A stretch of 64,000 bases of DNA from Globodera rostochiensis (GCA_018350325.1 JAEVLN010000007.1:1765109-1829108), one strand, 5' to 3'. Counted from the stretch's first letter, positions 11,700-23,241 are shown. Numbers and translations are program-made. Notes: generated by a model from the letters alone, not told the origin.

Positions 11700-12060
11700 T
11701 CCGCAAAAAGCCTAGTGGTTTCCCTTTTTGGTGAGTCTTATGTTATGTGTTGGGTTCGAACCCGCTTGAGTGTAAGCACTTATTTTTTGTTTTCCCCTCT
11801 ATCAAATAGGCATCCACTCATTAATAATATTTTTAAAATAAATATTCTAATATTTTTAAACTAAAAATGCGCGCAAAAAAAGAATAGATACAAGAATTTT
11901 CGAAATAATTCATCACATCTTCCTGAATTTTTGCTTCAATAAAATTTTTAAGAAATTTCTTTAACAAAATTGAGTCAAAATTTCAAAAAAATTTCTCGGC
12001 GGCGCCTATCGGCACCGCCGACCCCAACCCTCCCTAAAAGTAAAGCAGAATCTCAAAAAA
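11700..12060 (+). repeat. tRNA-derived SINE copy (head, body, GC hairpin, tail)
   Basis: An A-box-like GCCTAGTGGTTTCCC at about 11,709 and a B-box-like GGGTTCGAACCC at about 11,752 mimic a tRNA promoter. About 240 bp later comes the hairpin module CGGCGGCGCCTATCGGCACC, then a C-run and the tail AAGTAAAGCAGAATCTCAAAAA. The same order is seen elsewhere in the window. Confidence 0.6.
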
Positions 12061-12367
12061 AGAATGATGATGACAATGACATTGAAGGTCAAGAAGATCG
12101 ACAATATGTGTTGCCGGAAAATTAAAATTTTTTAGTGTTTCATAAAAGAAAAATCAAAGTGAAGATTTTATCTTGCCACCTACATCTCCCTTGAAAAGTC
12201 CCGGTTGGTCCCGGTAAGTCCCGGTCCCGGTTAGTCGACTAAGTGTCGCGTCGACGAAATGTTAGTCGACGAAATGTCGGCACCCCCATCATTTTCATGT
12301 AATGTAAATGAACAATTTTTCTTACATTTTCTGATTTTTTTGAAAATTTTTTGGACATATTTACAAA

Positions 12368-12600
12368 TTTTTGGAATTTGGAACCGGAACCGGTTCCGGA
12401 ACCGGTTCCCGGAACCGCGAAAATCCGGAACCGGTTTGGAACCGGAACCGCGGAACCGTGAAAATTCGGAACCGCTTCGGAACCGGAACCGCGGAACCGC
12501 CAAAATCCGGAACCGGTTTGGAACCGGAACCGCGGAACCGCGAAAATCCGGAACCGGTTTGGAACCGGAACCGTGGAACCGTTAGAAAAAATGGAACCGG
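12368..12600. repeat. Second GGAACCGGAACCG array, next to HTH gene 3' end
   Basis: The unit is the same as at 11,098-11,350. It ends about 25 bp beyond the stop codon of the five-HTH gene on the minus strand. Long open frames across it are not genes. Confidence 0.7.
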
Positions 12601-12623
12601 GAAAACACTGCTTCAAGGTGATG

Positions 12624-15367
12624 TCACATTTCTGGACTTGATTCTTCACTCGTTTCTGCAATTCCATTTCGATTTATTTTAGGTAATCATTTAGGTACTT
12701 ATGCAAAATTAGGGATATGTTCATTTATCTAAACTCACCTTTTTCTGAAATGTGCGCATTGGATTGTGCCAAAACATCTTCCTCACTAGTTTCTTCATCA
12801 TGACTTGATATTGCATCATCCTTTCCGGAATTTCCGTGTTCTGAATATTATAAAACTTTCTTTTTAAATACTCAAATGAGTATAAATTCATAAAAATTTG
12901 CCAAAGGTTTGTCGGTTGTCAAATTCCGTTTTCCACTTTTTCAATGATCGCCTGTTTACGCTTAACTGTTTGGCAATTTTTGTTTCACTTAGTTCGGGTT
13001 GGCGCTTTTTCAATTTATAATACTTTTGCAATATTTTATTTTTGTCTTTATCACTGTACAATTTGCGACCTGAAATAAATTTATTAAAATTTTGTATTTA
13101 AATTTAATAATCTTAGCAGTACATTTAAAATTATAAAAACATAATGCAATGGAATTAACTGTTTAATACAAATAAATAAACTTACTCTTTAAGCCAAATT
13201 CACTTTTCCACCTCATAAGAGTTGTCCGATGAATGTTAAGCTTTTTTGCAAGTTCATAATCATGAAGAGCGAAATCTTTTCCCTTTATCAACTCTTTGTA
13301 TTGACGAATAATTTCAAATTTTTCATCAGGCTTATATGAATTTATTTGTTCTTAAAATAAATTCAATTTAAATTCTAAACAAACAAAAAATTTGGAACAA
13401 TTCAATTTTCTTTTTTATAAATTCGATCGATCGAGATTTTAATGCTGTTTTACTTGATTTATAGCCGCATTGTTTCTTCCACCGCAGTAGTGTTTTACTA
13501 TCTATGCCGAATTTCTTTGCAATTTCATAATCTCGAATATCAGGGCATTTTGATTTGATTTTATGATAGTTCTTCAAAATTGTTTGTATTTCTTTGTCAT
13601 TATGAAACGTTAAAGCTTCTTAAATGTAATGTTTAGTAGTTTAAACGAAAAATCTAAAAATTGAAGTTTTTTGTCAAGTTCTTGACCGATAGATACATCT
13701 AGAGTTTGCCAGCCTGGGATTTTTGCGAAAATCGGGACCGGGATAGACCGGAACCGTGAAAGCCGGGATTGGGAGCAGCATTTTGAACCGTGATCGGACG
13801 GAAAACGGCAAAACCCGGGACTGGCAATAAGGAATTTTTTTTGTTTGTAATGGTCAAGGGTGAAACAAAAATTGTTTTTTTTTATTATTTTATCATCCCC
13901 ATTGTGTTGTTCAACTTCAATTACCTCATCATCCGTTTTTTTCGAGATCCCAAAAATCCGATCCCGATTGTTCTCACATCTTAAGTCTTAAATACTTACT
14001 TTCTAAACCGAAATCGTTTTTCCACTTGAAAAGTGTTTGTCGACAAATGCCAAATTCGTCAGCAAAATCGTCATCATTAATCTTGGAAGTTCTTTCTTTC
14101 ATTGCAACATAAAGTTGCATAATTTTGGATATGTCTGTGGGCGAATGCCTTTTTTCTTAATTTTATTCAATTTATTTATTTTTAATATTTAAATTCGCTG
14201 GTATTTATTAAAATCAGCAAATATATATTTACTTTGAATGCCAAATTTCTTTTTCCAATTGTAAAGAGTGTGTTCGTTTATTCTAAAAAGCGTTTTTGCA
14301 ATATATGCGTCACTAAGATGCGGGTTGCTTTGTTTAGCTTTTTTGTATATCTTCAGCTTTTTGAGAATTTTGTCATCTTAAATTTAGAGGTTTTATGTCA
14401 ATCTATTTTTGAATGCAAAGGATACACTGTTTAATGTTTAACATTTTCTTATAAATTGAAAAAAATTAATAAATATTAAATTTTTATTTTATTCAAATTA
14501 CCTAAACAATTAGGTATATAATTATTGTTTTACAAACAGTCACTACTTTAAATTAGGGTTGGACGGGACCGGGACTTTTGGGGAAAACCGGGACCGGGAC
14601 TAAATTTGGTCCCGGTCAAAAAAATCGGTACTACTGGACAAAAAAATGGTTGGTAAAAAACCGGGACTAAAATTTCAGTACCAAAATGGAAAAATTGATC
14701 ATTTCAGTACTAGTCCCAGTCCCGTACAACCCTACTTTAAATAGGTAAGCTGCCTCCAAAATTCACCTTGAAAATTCGAGTTCAATTCCTCCTCCTCAAA
14801 ACATTCTTCTTCAAACGAATCAGTTTTTTGAATTGGCAATTCATCCTCAACAATCGCTTCTATTTTAACTGAATTGAATTAGGCATTTTTCCTGGCATAG
14901 GTTATGATGATGAGAGCGGCTCAAAAGTAGATTTTCTCCGAATATTTAGAATAAGAGCGACTTTTTAGTGCCTTTATGCCTATTTCGGGGTTTTAATGCC
15001 TATTTTGCCATAAATATTTCGTAAAATTTCTTAAGAAAAACCCGAACAATGCCCCCCCCCCCTAAAGACAGAATTTTCTTTTTTTGTTACAAAAAAACGC
15101 TCTCCTACGTTTTGAATTTTTCTTGACTAAACACAGACTTGATTTCTCTTTACTCGCCAGTTCACCTTCATCCAATTGAGTCTCCTCAGTTTTAATCTCA
15201 AATTTGACTTGCTTTAATTGGTCTTTCATGTTCGGTTGAGCAATTTTAGGCGATCTTATCCCCTTTTTTTGCCACATTTTGTCAAAATAATCATCCACGG
15301 CATTTGTTTCATAAATTATCAAATAATGCAAAATTACATATTTAAGAATCCATTGATTCAAAATCAT
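12624..15367 (-). CDS. Protein with five helix-turn-helix modules, one per exon
   Basis: Nine exons on the minus strand: 15367-15154, 14868-14767, 14376-14233, 14155-14000, 13618-13454, 13350-13186, 13069-12902, 12840-12739, 12655-12624, about 415 residues. Every intron is phase 1. Exons 3-7 each encode one module of about 50 residues. Each ends in a recognition helix of the form IAK-lgi-r-TL-WK-FG, for example IAKKFGIDSKTLLRWKKQCG and LAKKLNIHRTTLMRWKSEFG. These resemble homeodomain-like HTH units of transposase, Brinker and pipsqueak type. Exons 2 and 8 are acidic (DSFEEECFEEEE; HDEETSEED), which suggests activation or partner regions. Nuclear DNA binding is inferred. The seventh intron requires a GC donor at 12,901. 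The start at 15,367 is the first Met after an in-frame stop. Confidence 0.75.
14554..14734. mobile_element. hAT-like MITE in HTH-gene intron, TSD CTTTAAAT
   Basis: Ends TAGGGTTGGACGGGAC and GTACAACCCTA are bounded by perfect CTTTAAAT repeats (14,546-14,553 and 14,735-14,742). It lies in the second intron of the HTH gene, on either side of CCGGGAC-rich sequence. Confidence 0.85.
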
Positions 15368-15684
15368 TTTGCTTAATTAAAAAGAAATTTGCATTTAAAA
15401 ATAGTCTTAAATTAAAAAGAAATTAAGCATTTATTTTTAAATAAAAATAGTGTTACTTTTACAATGGATTATTTTTTATTATATTACTACCTGAGTTTTT
15501 AAAAATTATATTATTTAATCAATAAAATATCAGTGAATCTTTTTTGCAACAGGTATTCTCAAATGACACGTGAATAATGAAGTGGAGAAATGCAGAAAAA
15601 AATGAAATGCCAAGCTTGAGGTTTTTTAATTTTTGGCATTTTCTTATTATCCAGGACTTTTAAAAAGATTTAATCCCAAGAAAT

Positions 15685-17175
15685 TTATAAATCTTTGACC
15701 ATCAATTCGAGGTTTGCTAGATGGCTTGGCACAATCACAATGTCGGCATCAACCGGGTTGAACCATCTCACCTAATGAAAAATAAATGAATAATTAAGTC
15801 TTAAAATAATTATTTGATCAGATAGGTAGTTAGTTATAGACAAGAGAATAGGATTGATTATATTTAACAAAGGATTGTTCGAGGATTTTTAATAAACGTT
15901 TAAAGCCCACCTTGCCCACTCTTCGATAACCTCGATTTGCATAAAATTGAAGTTGCGGCGTCATCGGCGGGGCTACATCACTTTCCGCAACCGGTTGCTT
16001 AACGCCGTGCACCTCCAATTTCATTTCACTGACGCCCCATTGCGTCCGCGCATATTCTTCCGCCTCGCGCAACATTGCCGTGCCAATGCCCGACCGTTGA
16101 AGGCCTACACCAGCAGGGATGTAACCGGATGGCAAAAAAGAGTCCCAAATCCGGTATCCGAAATTTCGGCTTTAAAAAATGTCCGGAATCCGGCATGCCG
16201 AACCCAAAAATGTCCGGAATCCAGTATTTTTTTTAAAAAATTTGATTTTTTCGAATTTTCCGATCACTTTTTCGCCCTTCCGCGCGATGCTCTTTTTGGA
16301 CGATTTTTCTTAACAAATCCCATCAAAATTAAAAATTTTCTCGGCGACGCCTGTTGGCACCGTCGACCCCCCCCCCCCCCCTCTCCCTCATATACCAATT
16401 TAATTCCGGATTTTTGCCAAAAAATCCGGAATCCGGCATGCCGGACGCGGCAACAAATAATGGCTATTATGTGTGTGCGTTTTTTTTTTTGTTAATACAA
16501 TTAATCAAAAAAAAACAAAAGTATTAAAAATTAAAACTTTGAATTAGGATTGGGCCCCGACCCCGAACCCCGACTTTTTTGGTCGGTTTTTTCGTCCCCC
16601 GACCCCGAATTTCTAAATTTTCGGGGTTTTTAGTGCAAAAACCCCCGACTTTTTGGTAGGGGTTTTTTGTCCCCGAACCACGCAAGCCCAACCCTTATTT
16701 AAAGGACTTTTCGGAAGACCGGCCTATTTTCGTAGCGAATGGACCAATCTGCGCAAAGCGTCCCCCGTTCATTGTGTTGCCATTGTTGCATAACTTCAAT
16801 CTGCAGCAGGCCACCAATTGAGGAAGGCCATCTTTCCTTTAATATTTAAATCGTTTTTTGGCAAATTTTTTTTTAAATTTTTGTTCAATTAGCTTAAATT
16901 ATTTTCTTTTTCCAAAGCTGACTTCCCATCGCTTTCAGCAACAAATAAAACAGTCTCCAATTCGCCCAGATAAAAGCGAATTGCCCGTTGTGCCAATTCT
17001 GGTTCCGGGTTGCGCATTTGCATGCGATCCCTTTCTGTCGCATGAGCAATCTTTTGGCATTCGTTCAAATATGCTTCTCGTATTATTTCGGCACATGCTT
17101 GAACATCATCGGCACGCATCCGACGGATGTTAGCTTGTTGTTGTTGGTCGCGCAGTGTCACAGTTGCGAAGGTTT
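15685..17175 (-). CDS. GNAT-family N-acetyltransferase
   Basis: Exons 17175-16923, 16836-16724, 16104-15869 and 15771-15685 join in phase. The start of the N-terminus is uncertain because the first exon needs a preceding phase-1 exon. Early motifs are NIRRMRADDVQACAEIIREA and LFVAESDGK, then GRFAQIGPFATKIG followed by LQRSGIGTAMLREAEEYA. That is the acetyl-CoA-binding motif A (Q-R-x-G-x-G), with the usual spacing after the FA strand. LQFYANRGYRRVGK is motif B. The family moves an acetyl group from acetyl-CoA to an amine, and the substrate cannot be told. The joint at 16,724 needs a GC donor but gives exact GNAT spacing. The intron before the third exon is full of repeats (16,108-16,700). Confidence 0.75.
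16108..16700. repeat. Two repeat blocks inside GNAT intron
   Basis: The first block (16,108-16,450) begins CAGGGATGTAACCGGATG, has CCGGAATCCGGCATGCCG ends as at 1-140, and contains a variant hairpin module (16,344-16,372) followed by a C-run. The second (about 16,543-16,693) is CCCCGACCCCGAA-rich, with related ends GGATTGGGCCCC and AAGCCCAACCC. Target duplications were not clear. Confidence 0.5.
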
Positions 17176-17488
17176 CTGAATAAAAAATATTGCAACGTAT
17201 TTTCTCTGTGGCATCTTTTTAAAATTAAAAGTTATTTTTAAATAATTAAATTTCAATTTTAAAAGATAAACAAACTTTGGCACGGCACGCTAGTGATTGA
17301 TGTCATATTTTGTTATTATCGTTCAAGCAAATTGATAAGGAATTTTTTCAATCGCCAAATATGCAGTTATCGGGATAAAAATATTTGTTTATTTAAAGAT
17401 AAAAATATTTTGGGTATAAAAAAAAGTATTTATTTAAAAATTGAAGAAACTATAAAAATAGCATATTAAATATTTTCAATTAGAGAAT

Positions 17489-17640
17489 TCAGGACGTTCT
17501 TGTCCACAAATGGTCGCCTCCCTTGCCAAGGTCTGCGTTTGGTGCTGTCGCGTCCCACCCGAAACTCTTTGAATCATCATTTTGGAACTGAATGTGTAAA
17601 AGAGTGCGCGCGTTCTCCTCGTTCAGGCGAATAAAATACA
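17489..17640 (-). CDS. Unassigned terminal exon
   Basis: The minus strand holds a protein-like open stretch containing NEENARTLLHIQ and DSKSFGWDATAPNADL, closing with GGDHLWTRTS and a stop. Composition and GC are exon-like. I do not recognise the family. It could be the 3' exon of a gene on this strand whose other exons were overwritten by repeats, or an alternative 5' part of the acetyltransferase locus. From 17,690 to 18,340 nothing coding is seen; repeat tails such as AATCCGAGCCCTA (about 18,062) are present. Confidence 0.3.
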
Positions 17641-18465
17641 TTAAGAAATAGTTGACTTTTATTACAAAACAAAACAAAAATTATTTACAAAAAAAAAGCG
17701 ACACTAATTATGAAACGACCTAGTAAAATGGAAAAGAACGGAGGAAAATGGACAATCAGTTTCCATTCGCCCATCGATTCTCTAAAAGTAAAACTTATTA
17801 ATCGATTGTCATCATAACCAAAAATATGCTTTTAAATTGAATTATAAATTAAGCTAAATTTTTCGTTTAAAAAATATGTACTTAATTTTATAATAATAAC
17901 GCGTATTTTTTTGATAATTACTCTACGGTATCCGCGATGATTTTAGGTGCATTTTTACAATTTTTTTAAACTTGACCAAAAAAGCTCAAACAAATGCGAA
18001 AAGGCTATTTTTAAAGCCGTATTCCTCAGAACATATAAGCATACAAAATATGCAAAAAACATATAATCCGAGCCCTATGTAGTCATCATAAAGCAGAAGC
18101 TGGACGCAATTGCGGATTGCGGATTTTTTCCGCAATTTGGATCCGCAATCGGTGGTTAAGAAACTACGCCAGCAAACGATTAAAATAGCTAATTAAGTAC
18201 TGTGGGAACATCAATCACGAGGAAATTACTCATTATTTTTATTTTTCGAACTTTTGACAAAATTTCACTTTTTTCTTTACAAGAATCCCACTGCGAAGCG
18301 TTAGTCTAGTGGTTTGTCTTTGTCAATTCTGGGCCCGTATGCAAAGAGCGGGGTAAAGTTACCCAGGTAAGGTTACCCGGGTAAGGCTACCCAGGTAACC
18401 TTACCTTCACAAATCAGCTGCGGGTTAACTCGTATTCAATGAAAGTTACCCGATACTCCTTTATT

Positions 18466-18913
18466 GGTGCTAGGTCGTTTCGTAAATTCCGCCACTATGG
18501 GCGTTTCGTAAATCCGCCAGGGCGTTTCGTAAATCCGCCACATATATTTTATGAAATAGTTTTAGACATTATAACTTTATTCACACCGCAATAAATCAGT
18601 TAAACCTTATATCAATGGAAAGCTCTAAATGAGTAGAAACTATTTGTAAAACTAAACTAAGCAGTAAATCAAAGTTTAAAAAAGTTATGATCAGAAAACC
18701 ACGAAAAAGTTCGAGCAATTTTAAAACTTATCAAAACACTTCAACTTTGCTGTATTGCTTTTTCTACTCATTTAGAGCTTTCCATTGATATAAGGTTTAA
18801 CTGATTTATTGCGGTGTGAATAAAGTTATAATGTCTAAAACTATTTCATAAAATATATGTGGCGGATTTACGAAACGCCCATAGTGGCGGAATTTACAAA
18901 ACGACCCAGCACG
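18466..18913. mobile_element. Long-arm fold-back element, TSD CCTTTATT
   Basis: Arms of about 190 bp begin GGTGCTAGGTCGTTTCGTAAA and end TTTACAAAACGACCCAGCAC. They are flanked by CCTTTATT (18,458-18,465 and 18,914-18,921). The inner arms share GAGTAGAAACTATTT and TTAGAGCTTTCCATTGATAT. It interrupts a GGTAACC/TTACCCGGGTAA palindromic region (18,355-18,960). A solo end is at about 9,785. Confidence 0.7.
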
Positions 18914-20259
18914 CCTTTATTTACCCTCAGCTGCGGGTAACCTTAGCCGTTACCCGCTTCTTTGAATACCATTGGAAAAAAAGGCAACCGAACCGAATCC
19001 AGACCAGAGTGTTCTGGCCATAACTTTTTTGAAAATTGTCCAATCGCAAGCTTTAGCTTAATAATGATAGCTTTATCTCGACAATAGCTTTCGAATGGTT
19101 TTTAGAAAATCTGAATCGGGTTAGGTTCAAAGTCAGTTATTTCCCCGGTCTGGGTTCGAGTCCGTATGCCGAAAAAAAACCCTAAATATTTTTTAACATT
19201 AATAAACAACTTTGTTTAAAAGAGAAAAAATCTGCATTCTTTTATAAACAAATTTGTTTTCACCCTTTGCATACGGGCCAGGGATGTCGATATCGTCTCC
19301 TCAAAATACGATACACGATATACGATATTTACGATACACCAAAATATGATATGATTTTTTTTGATACGGCCAAAATTACGATATTTACGATTACGATACG
19401 ATTTTTTTTCTAGCCGTGTTCAAAATTCAAAAAACAAAATTTTTTTTTCGGTAGCAATTTTCAGTTTTTTTCATTTTAATTCTTAAAAAATGCGCAATGA
19501 AAATGCAATTTTTTTTGAGAATTCTGCTTTACTTCTGCGGGGGTGGGGGTCGGCAGTGCCGATAGGCGCCGCCGAGAACATTTTGAATTTTTGACTCAAT
19601 TTGATCAGTTTTGTGACCAAAAAACTCGAAAATCGTCAAAATACATATCGCGCCCTAAAGAGCATTCTACGATTCAACAGCTACCAACACCGACATGTAC
19701 TCTCTTTAATCCAGTTACATCATTGATCGGGATTTAAATCAGTTTAACCCTTCAAATTTTATGCTTTTGGATTACCAGTTTATGCAATAAACAAAATAAC
19801 ACAGAGACCCACAATAAAAACGAACAATAAAATAAAAATGTACTAACAAAACCAAAGGTAAATTACGACAGAAACTGAAACAAACGGATTCATCTTATGG
19901 CCAAATGCCCACAATCGCCCAATCCAGAATTTTGTTCAACTCCGGCAATGCAAAAAGCCTAAATTAAAAATTAAAGGAAAAATTGTAAATTCTATGTAGG
20001 TAATTGAATTGCATTATTTTGTTTAATTAAAAGTTTATGTTTAAAAGTTCGCACTTTTAGTTGTGTGTCCCTGGCTTTTTTCCGGGAGGGGCATAATCAT
20101 TGGCCACTATCATTTCCGGTGTAGAAGCTTAAAAAGTAAAAATTTATTGATTTAGTTTAAATATTATTTTTACTAAATAAAGGTAATAAATTTATGGTCT
20201 TCATTATTTAAATAAATTTGTTAGGTCACCGATTAAATTGTTAACAGTAGGATGCAGAC

Positions 20260-21154
20260 TAGAGCCCGGACTTGAGCTTCGAGCGAGACTCGAGACGAGA
20301 TTGTCGAAAAAAATCTCGGGTCTCGAAAAATCTCGAAAATTCCGTTTTGTTCGAGACGAGATCTCGAGGTCGAGATTCTCGAAAAAATCTCGAGTCTCGA
20401 AAAATCTCGAGCCGGAACAGTCGAGATTCGAGATTTTTGAATGAAAATATAATTTTTTTCCAAAATTCTCAGAAACTCCCCAAATTTTGTACGGGTAAGA
20501 AGGGAGCACTAAAAGCATGTCTGCAATATTTGGTCACGAAATATAAGTGTTAGCCTGTGTTCCAAGGGTTAGAAAATCAAAAGAAATTTAACGGAGAGGG
20601 GATAAATATGGTGCAAGGGTGCCATCGAAAATTTTGCAAAATAAGGACAGTGAAGCTGGGCTTGACCTATTAGTGGGGTATGAAAGAGCCGGTGAGAAAA
20701 TTGTTAGAATTTAAACCTTTTTTTAAGAAATTTTTCAAAAAATAGTTGTTGAGAATTTTTATTCACTTTTGGGAGTGAGAGGAGGTTCGGCGGTGCCGAA
20801 AGGCGCCGCCGAGAACATTTTGAATTTTTAACTCAATTTGTTAAGAGATTTGCAGCCAAAATGGAGTATGTCCGGCGTGCCGACAGACAACGCGGGGGGA
20901 ATTTTTTACAAAAATTGGCAATCTTTGTTAAGAAAAGCACTGTTTTCATGAAAAAATTTTAAAGTCGAGATCGAGAATCTCTAACTTCTTTCGAGCGAGA
21001 TCTCGAGGTCGAGATTCTCGAAAAATCTCGGGTCTCGAAAAATCTCGAAAAATCGGTTTTATTCGAGACGAGATCTCGAGGTCGAGATTTCTCGAGAATC
21101 TCGTCGAGATTTTTCGAGATCCTCGAGACGAGATCTCGTCTCGACCGGGCTCTA
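20260..21154. mobile_element. hAT-like element 1 in secreted gene copy 2, TSD ATGCAGAC
   Basis: Ends TAGAGCCCGGACTTGAG and CCGGGCTCTA are bounded by ATGCAGAC (20,252-20,259 and 21,155-21,162). The interior has CTCGAGACGAGATCTCGAGG arrays at both sides and a hairpin module at 20,788-20,812. The empty site is visible in copy 1 as GTCTGCAT at 5607-5614. Confidence 0.85.
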
Positions 21155-21162
21155 ATGCAGAC

Positions 21163-21569
21163 TAGAGTGGCGCGGGACCGAATTCCGCGCGGACTTTGCG
21201 GGTTCCCGCTCCCCAATCCCGCATTTTTTGCGTTTTGCGGGATTAATGCCGTAAATCCGGTCCCGCAAAGATTTCTAAAAATATCCCGCAGCGGGATCCC
21301 GCCAAATCTTTCAAATTAAAAGACTCGATGCCCACAAATTACAAATTTCACAAGTGAAGTACCCTAAAAAGGGATTTTATAGTAGAGTGAGCAATCTATT
21401 AAATTTTTTAGATTGTTTTAAAGCATTTTTGGCGACTTATAACTTTTTGGAATTCTCATTTTTTTGTTGGACGAAATCACAAAACCACATCAAAAAAAAT
21501 CCGTCCCGCAAAGATTTCAAAAAAAAATCTCGCAGTGGGATCCCGCAAATGCGATGTTGCCGCACTCTA
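21163..21569. mobile_element. hAT-like element 2, inserted in the same octamer
   Basis: Ends TAGAGTGGCGCGGGACC and TTGCCGCACTCTA lie between ATGCAGAC (21,155-21,162, shared with element 1) and ATGCTGAC (21,570-21,577). The interior is rich in GCGGGATCCCGC. Three octamers now bound two elements where copy 1 has one octamer. Confidence 0.8.
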
Positions 21570-22275
21570 ATGCTGACAGGGTTAGAATTCCGAGTTCAAC
21601 CCTTTTTCCGTGTTGCGCATTTTTTTAGTATCAGAGTTTCAAATTTTTTATGAAAATATTCGGCAAAAGTGAAACAGCAAAATGAAATATTTTTGTTCAA
21701 ATTTAACTAAAAGTTTTATTCAATAAAATTTCAAAGGGTTATTGCGCTAAAGGCCTATAAAAATAAATAAATTAGAATAAAATTAAATTTTGTTACAAAT
21801 TTAAAATTTGTTTGTGAATTATTTTAATTAATTTACTTCTTTTAATGTCAAAGGAAATTATTTTTGTCTTGCGCAATGCGAATAAACAAAATTCTATCGC
21901 AAATTTAGAATTTTATTATTTCAAAAAAAAGTTTTACGTTGATTATTTACGGCTGGCACCTTAAATGTTGTTACTTTAGAAGGCGTCTGTTGTCCATGTG
22001 CCAAGCCAACACTTTGCTTTAAGATTTTTTGATGAATTTCAATTTAAAAAAAAAATCAAACACAAACCAATTGCAAGCAATCCGGTGCCAATTTTTATAA
22101 CTTTGGAAAGCATTCCGCCGTTGGCTTTCGACGGACCTTCATCTGTAAAAAACAATTATTATAATTAATTAATTATATATTTTCAATTACCATTTTTTGT
22201 TGGTGTTTCCTTGCCTCCACATAAAGCACATGGAAATATTACCAAAGCAAAAAGGAAAAGCATTGGAATCTTCAT

Positions 22276-23241
22276 TTTTTAATATTAAAATAATTTTATT
22301 GTGATGCATTCATTAAATTACCAACCCTTATAAACAAATAAAATTGTGCAAAACGCATGCAAAAATTATATGCGCACATTCATTTGGCAATCATTTGCTT
22401 GACACTTTACGTTTATTGATTGCACCAATAACCACCAACTGTCTTAATGCTTTAACTTAACTAATAAATATATAAAAATTATTCGAAATTGTAAGAAATT
22501 TTTGAAAAATTATATGCTCACCAGCAGGGATGTCTTCTGTGTCAAAGAAAAATACGGAAACATTGAATTACTGAATAGACAAAAAAATACGGAATTTTAC
22601 AGAATACGGTACGGAACGTAATACGGTCCAATTTCTGTATTGCGACCCCCTCCCCAAATCTGCTGGAAACATCATATGTATATGGGGTTTTCAAGGGTTC
22701 TGATCAGTGATCAGTGATCACGCATCTGACATTATTTTATTGATCTGACAACATCCATAATTTTAAATCTATGATTTTCAAATATTAATTCATTTCACAT
22801 TTAGGGCGTTTTGAAGTTTAATGTACACAGCGGCTCAAAAAACGAAATGTGTGCCAATAAATAGAGAGTGCGAGAGAATTAAACAAATTCATTTGTGCAA
22901 AAACAATAGTTCTAATTTAGTACCGTTCAAAAGCTCTTGGTTCGCAGAAGCTATTTGTAAGCAAGAGCTAAGCGATTGGAATGCCCAGAAATGGTAAATC
23001 GACGAAAACAATTTTTTATTATGCTCTTCTTATCATAATTAATGAAAGGATTATCTTAATATAGGTAGTGACAAAAAAACTCTTCCCTTTTCCTTTCCAT
23101 CCCTCTCTCCCCTCGTGTCAACATTCATTGATTGCCTGTATTTCCATTCAATTTTGTACCCCCATTTATCTACATCTTTTTGTGTAAAAAAAGAAGAAGA
23201 ATATCCACAAATGGCTACATTTATTTATTTCATTTAAGAAC
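22276..23241. other. Intergenic, promoter side of two divergent genes
   Basis: It contains the duplicated upstream region of secreted copy 2 (to about 22,560) and the end of a hAT-like element (CAGGGATGTCTTC at about 22,525). An AT-rich stretch leads to the MRP-like gene. A fold-back core fragment (AAGAGCTAAGCGATTGG) is at about 22,965. No RNA gene is recognised. Confidence 0.4.

Larger units (their letters stand above)
19895..22275 (-). pseudogene. Small secreted protein, inverted copy 2, with two insertions
   Basis: On the minus strand the leader (MKIPMLFLFALVIFPCALCG) and exons 2-3 mirror copy 1 closely. The promoter side also matches (22,290-22,560 against 4,680-4,930). The 3' exons lie at about 20,110-20,050 and 19,972-19,895. 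The exon before last is one base shorter than in copy 1 (ACTAAAAG against ACTGAAAAG), so the two C-termini cannot share a frame. Read alone, the last exon gives LFALPELNKILDWAIVGIWP. The third intron carries two hAT-like elements (20,260-21,154 and 21,163-21,569). The copy may be expressed with an altered C-terminus, but decay is more likely. Confidence 0.6.

Noticed and set aside
12239..12682. Open frames of about 100-140 residues across the second array
   Set aside because: Same composition effect. The true gene on this strand ends at 12,624 in another frame.
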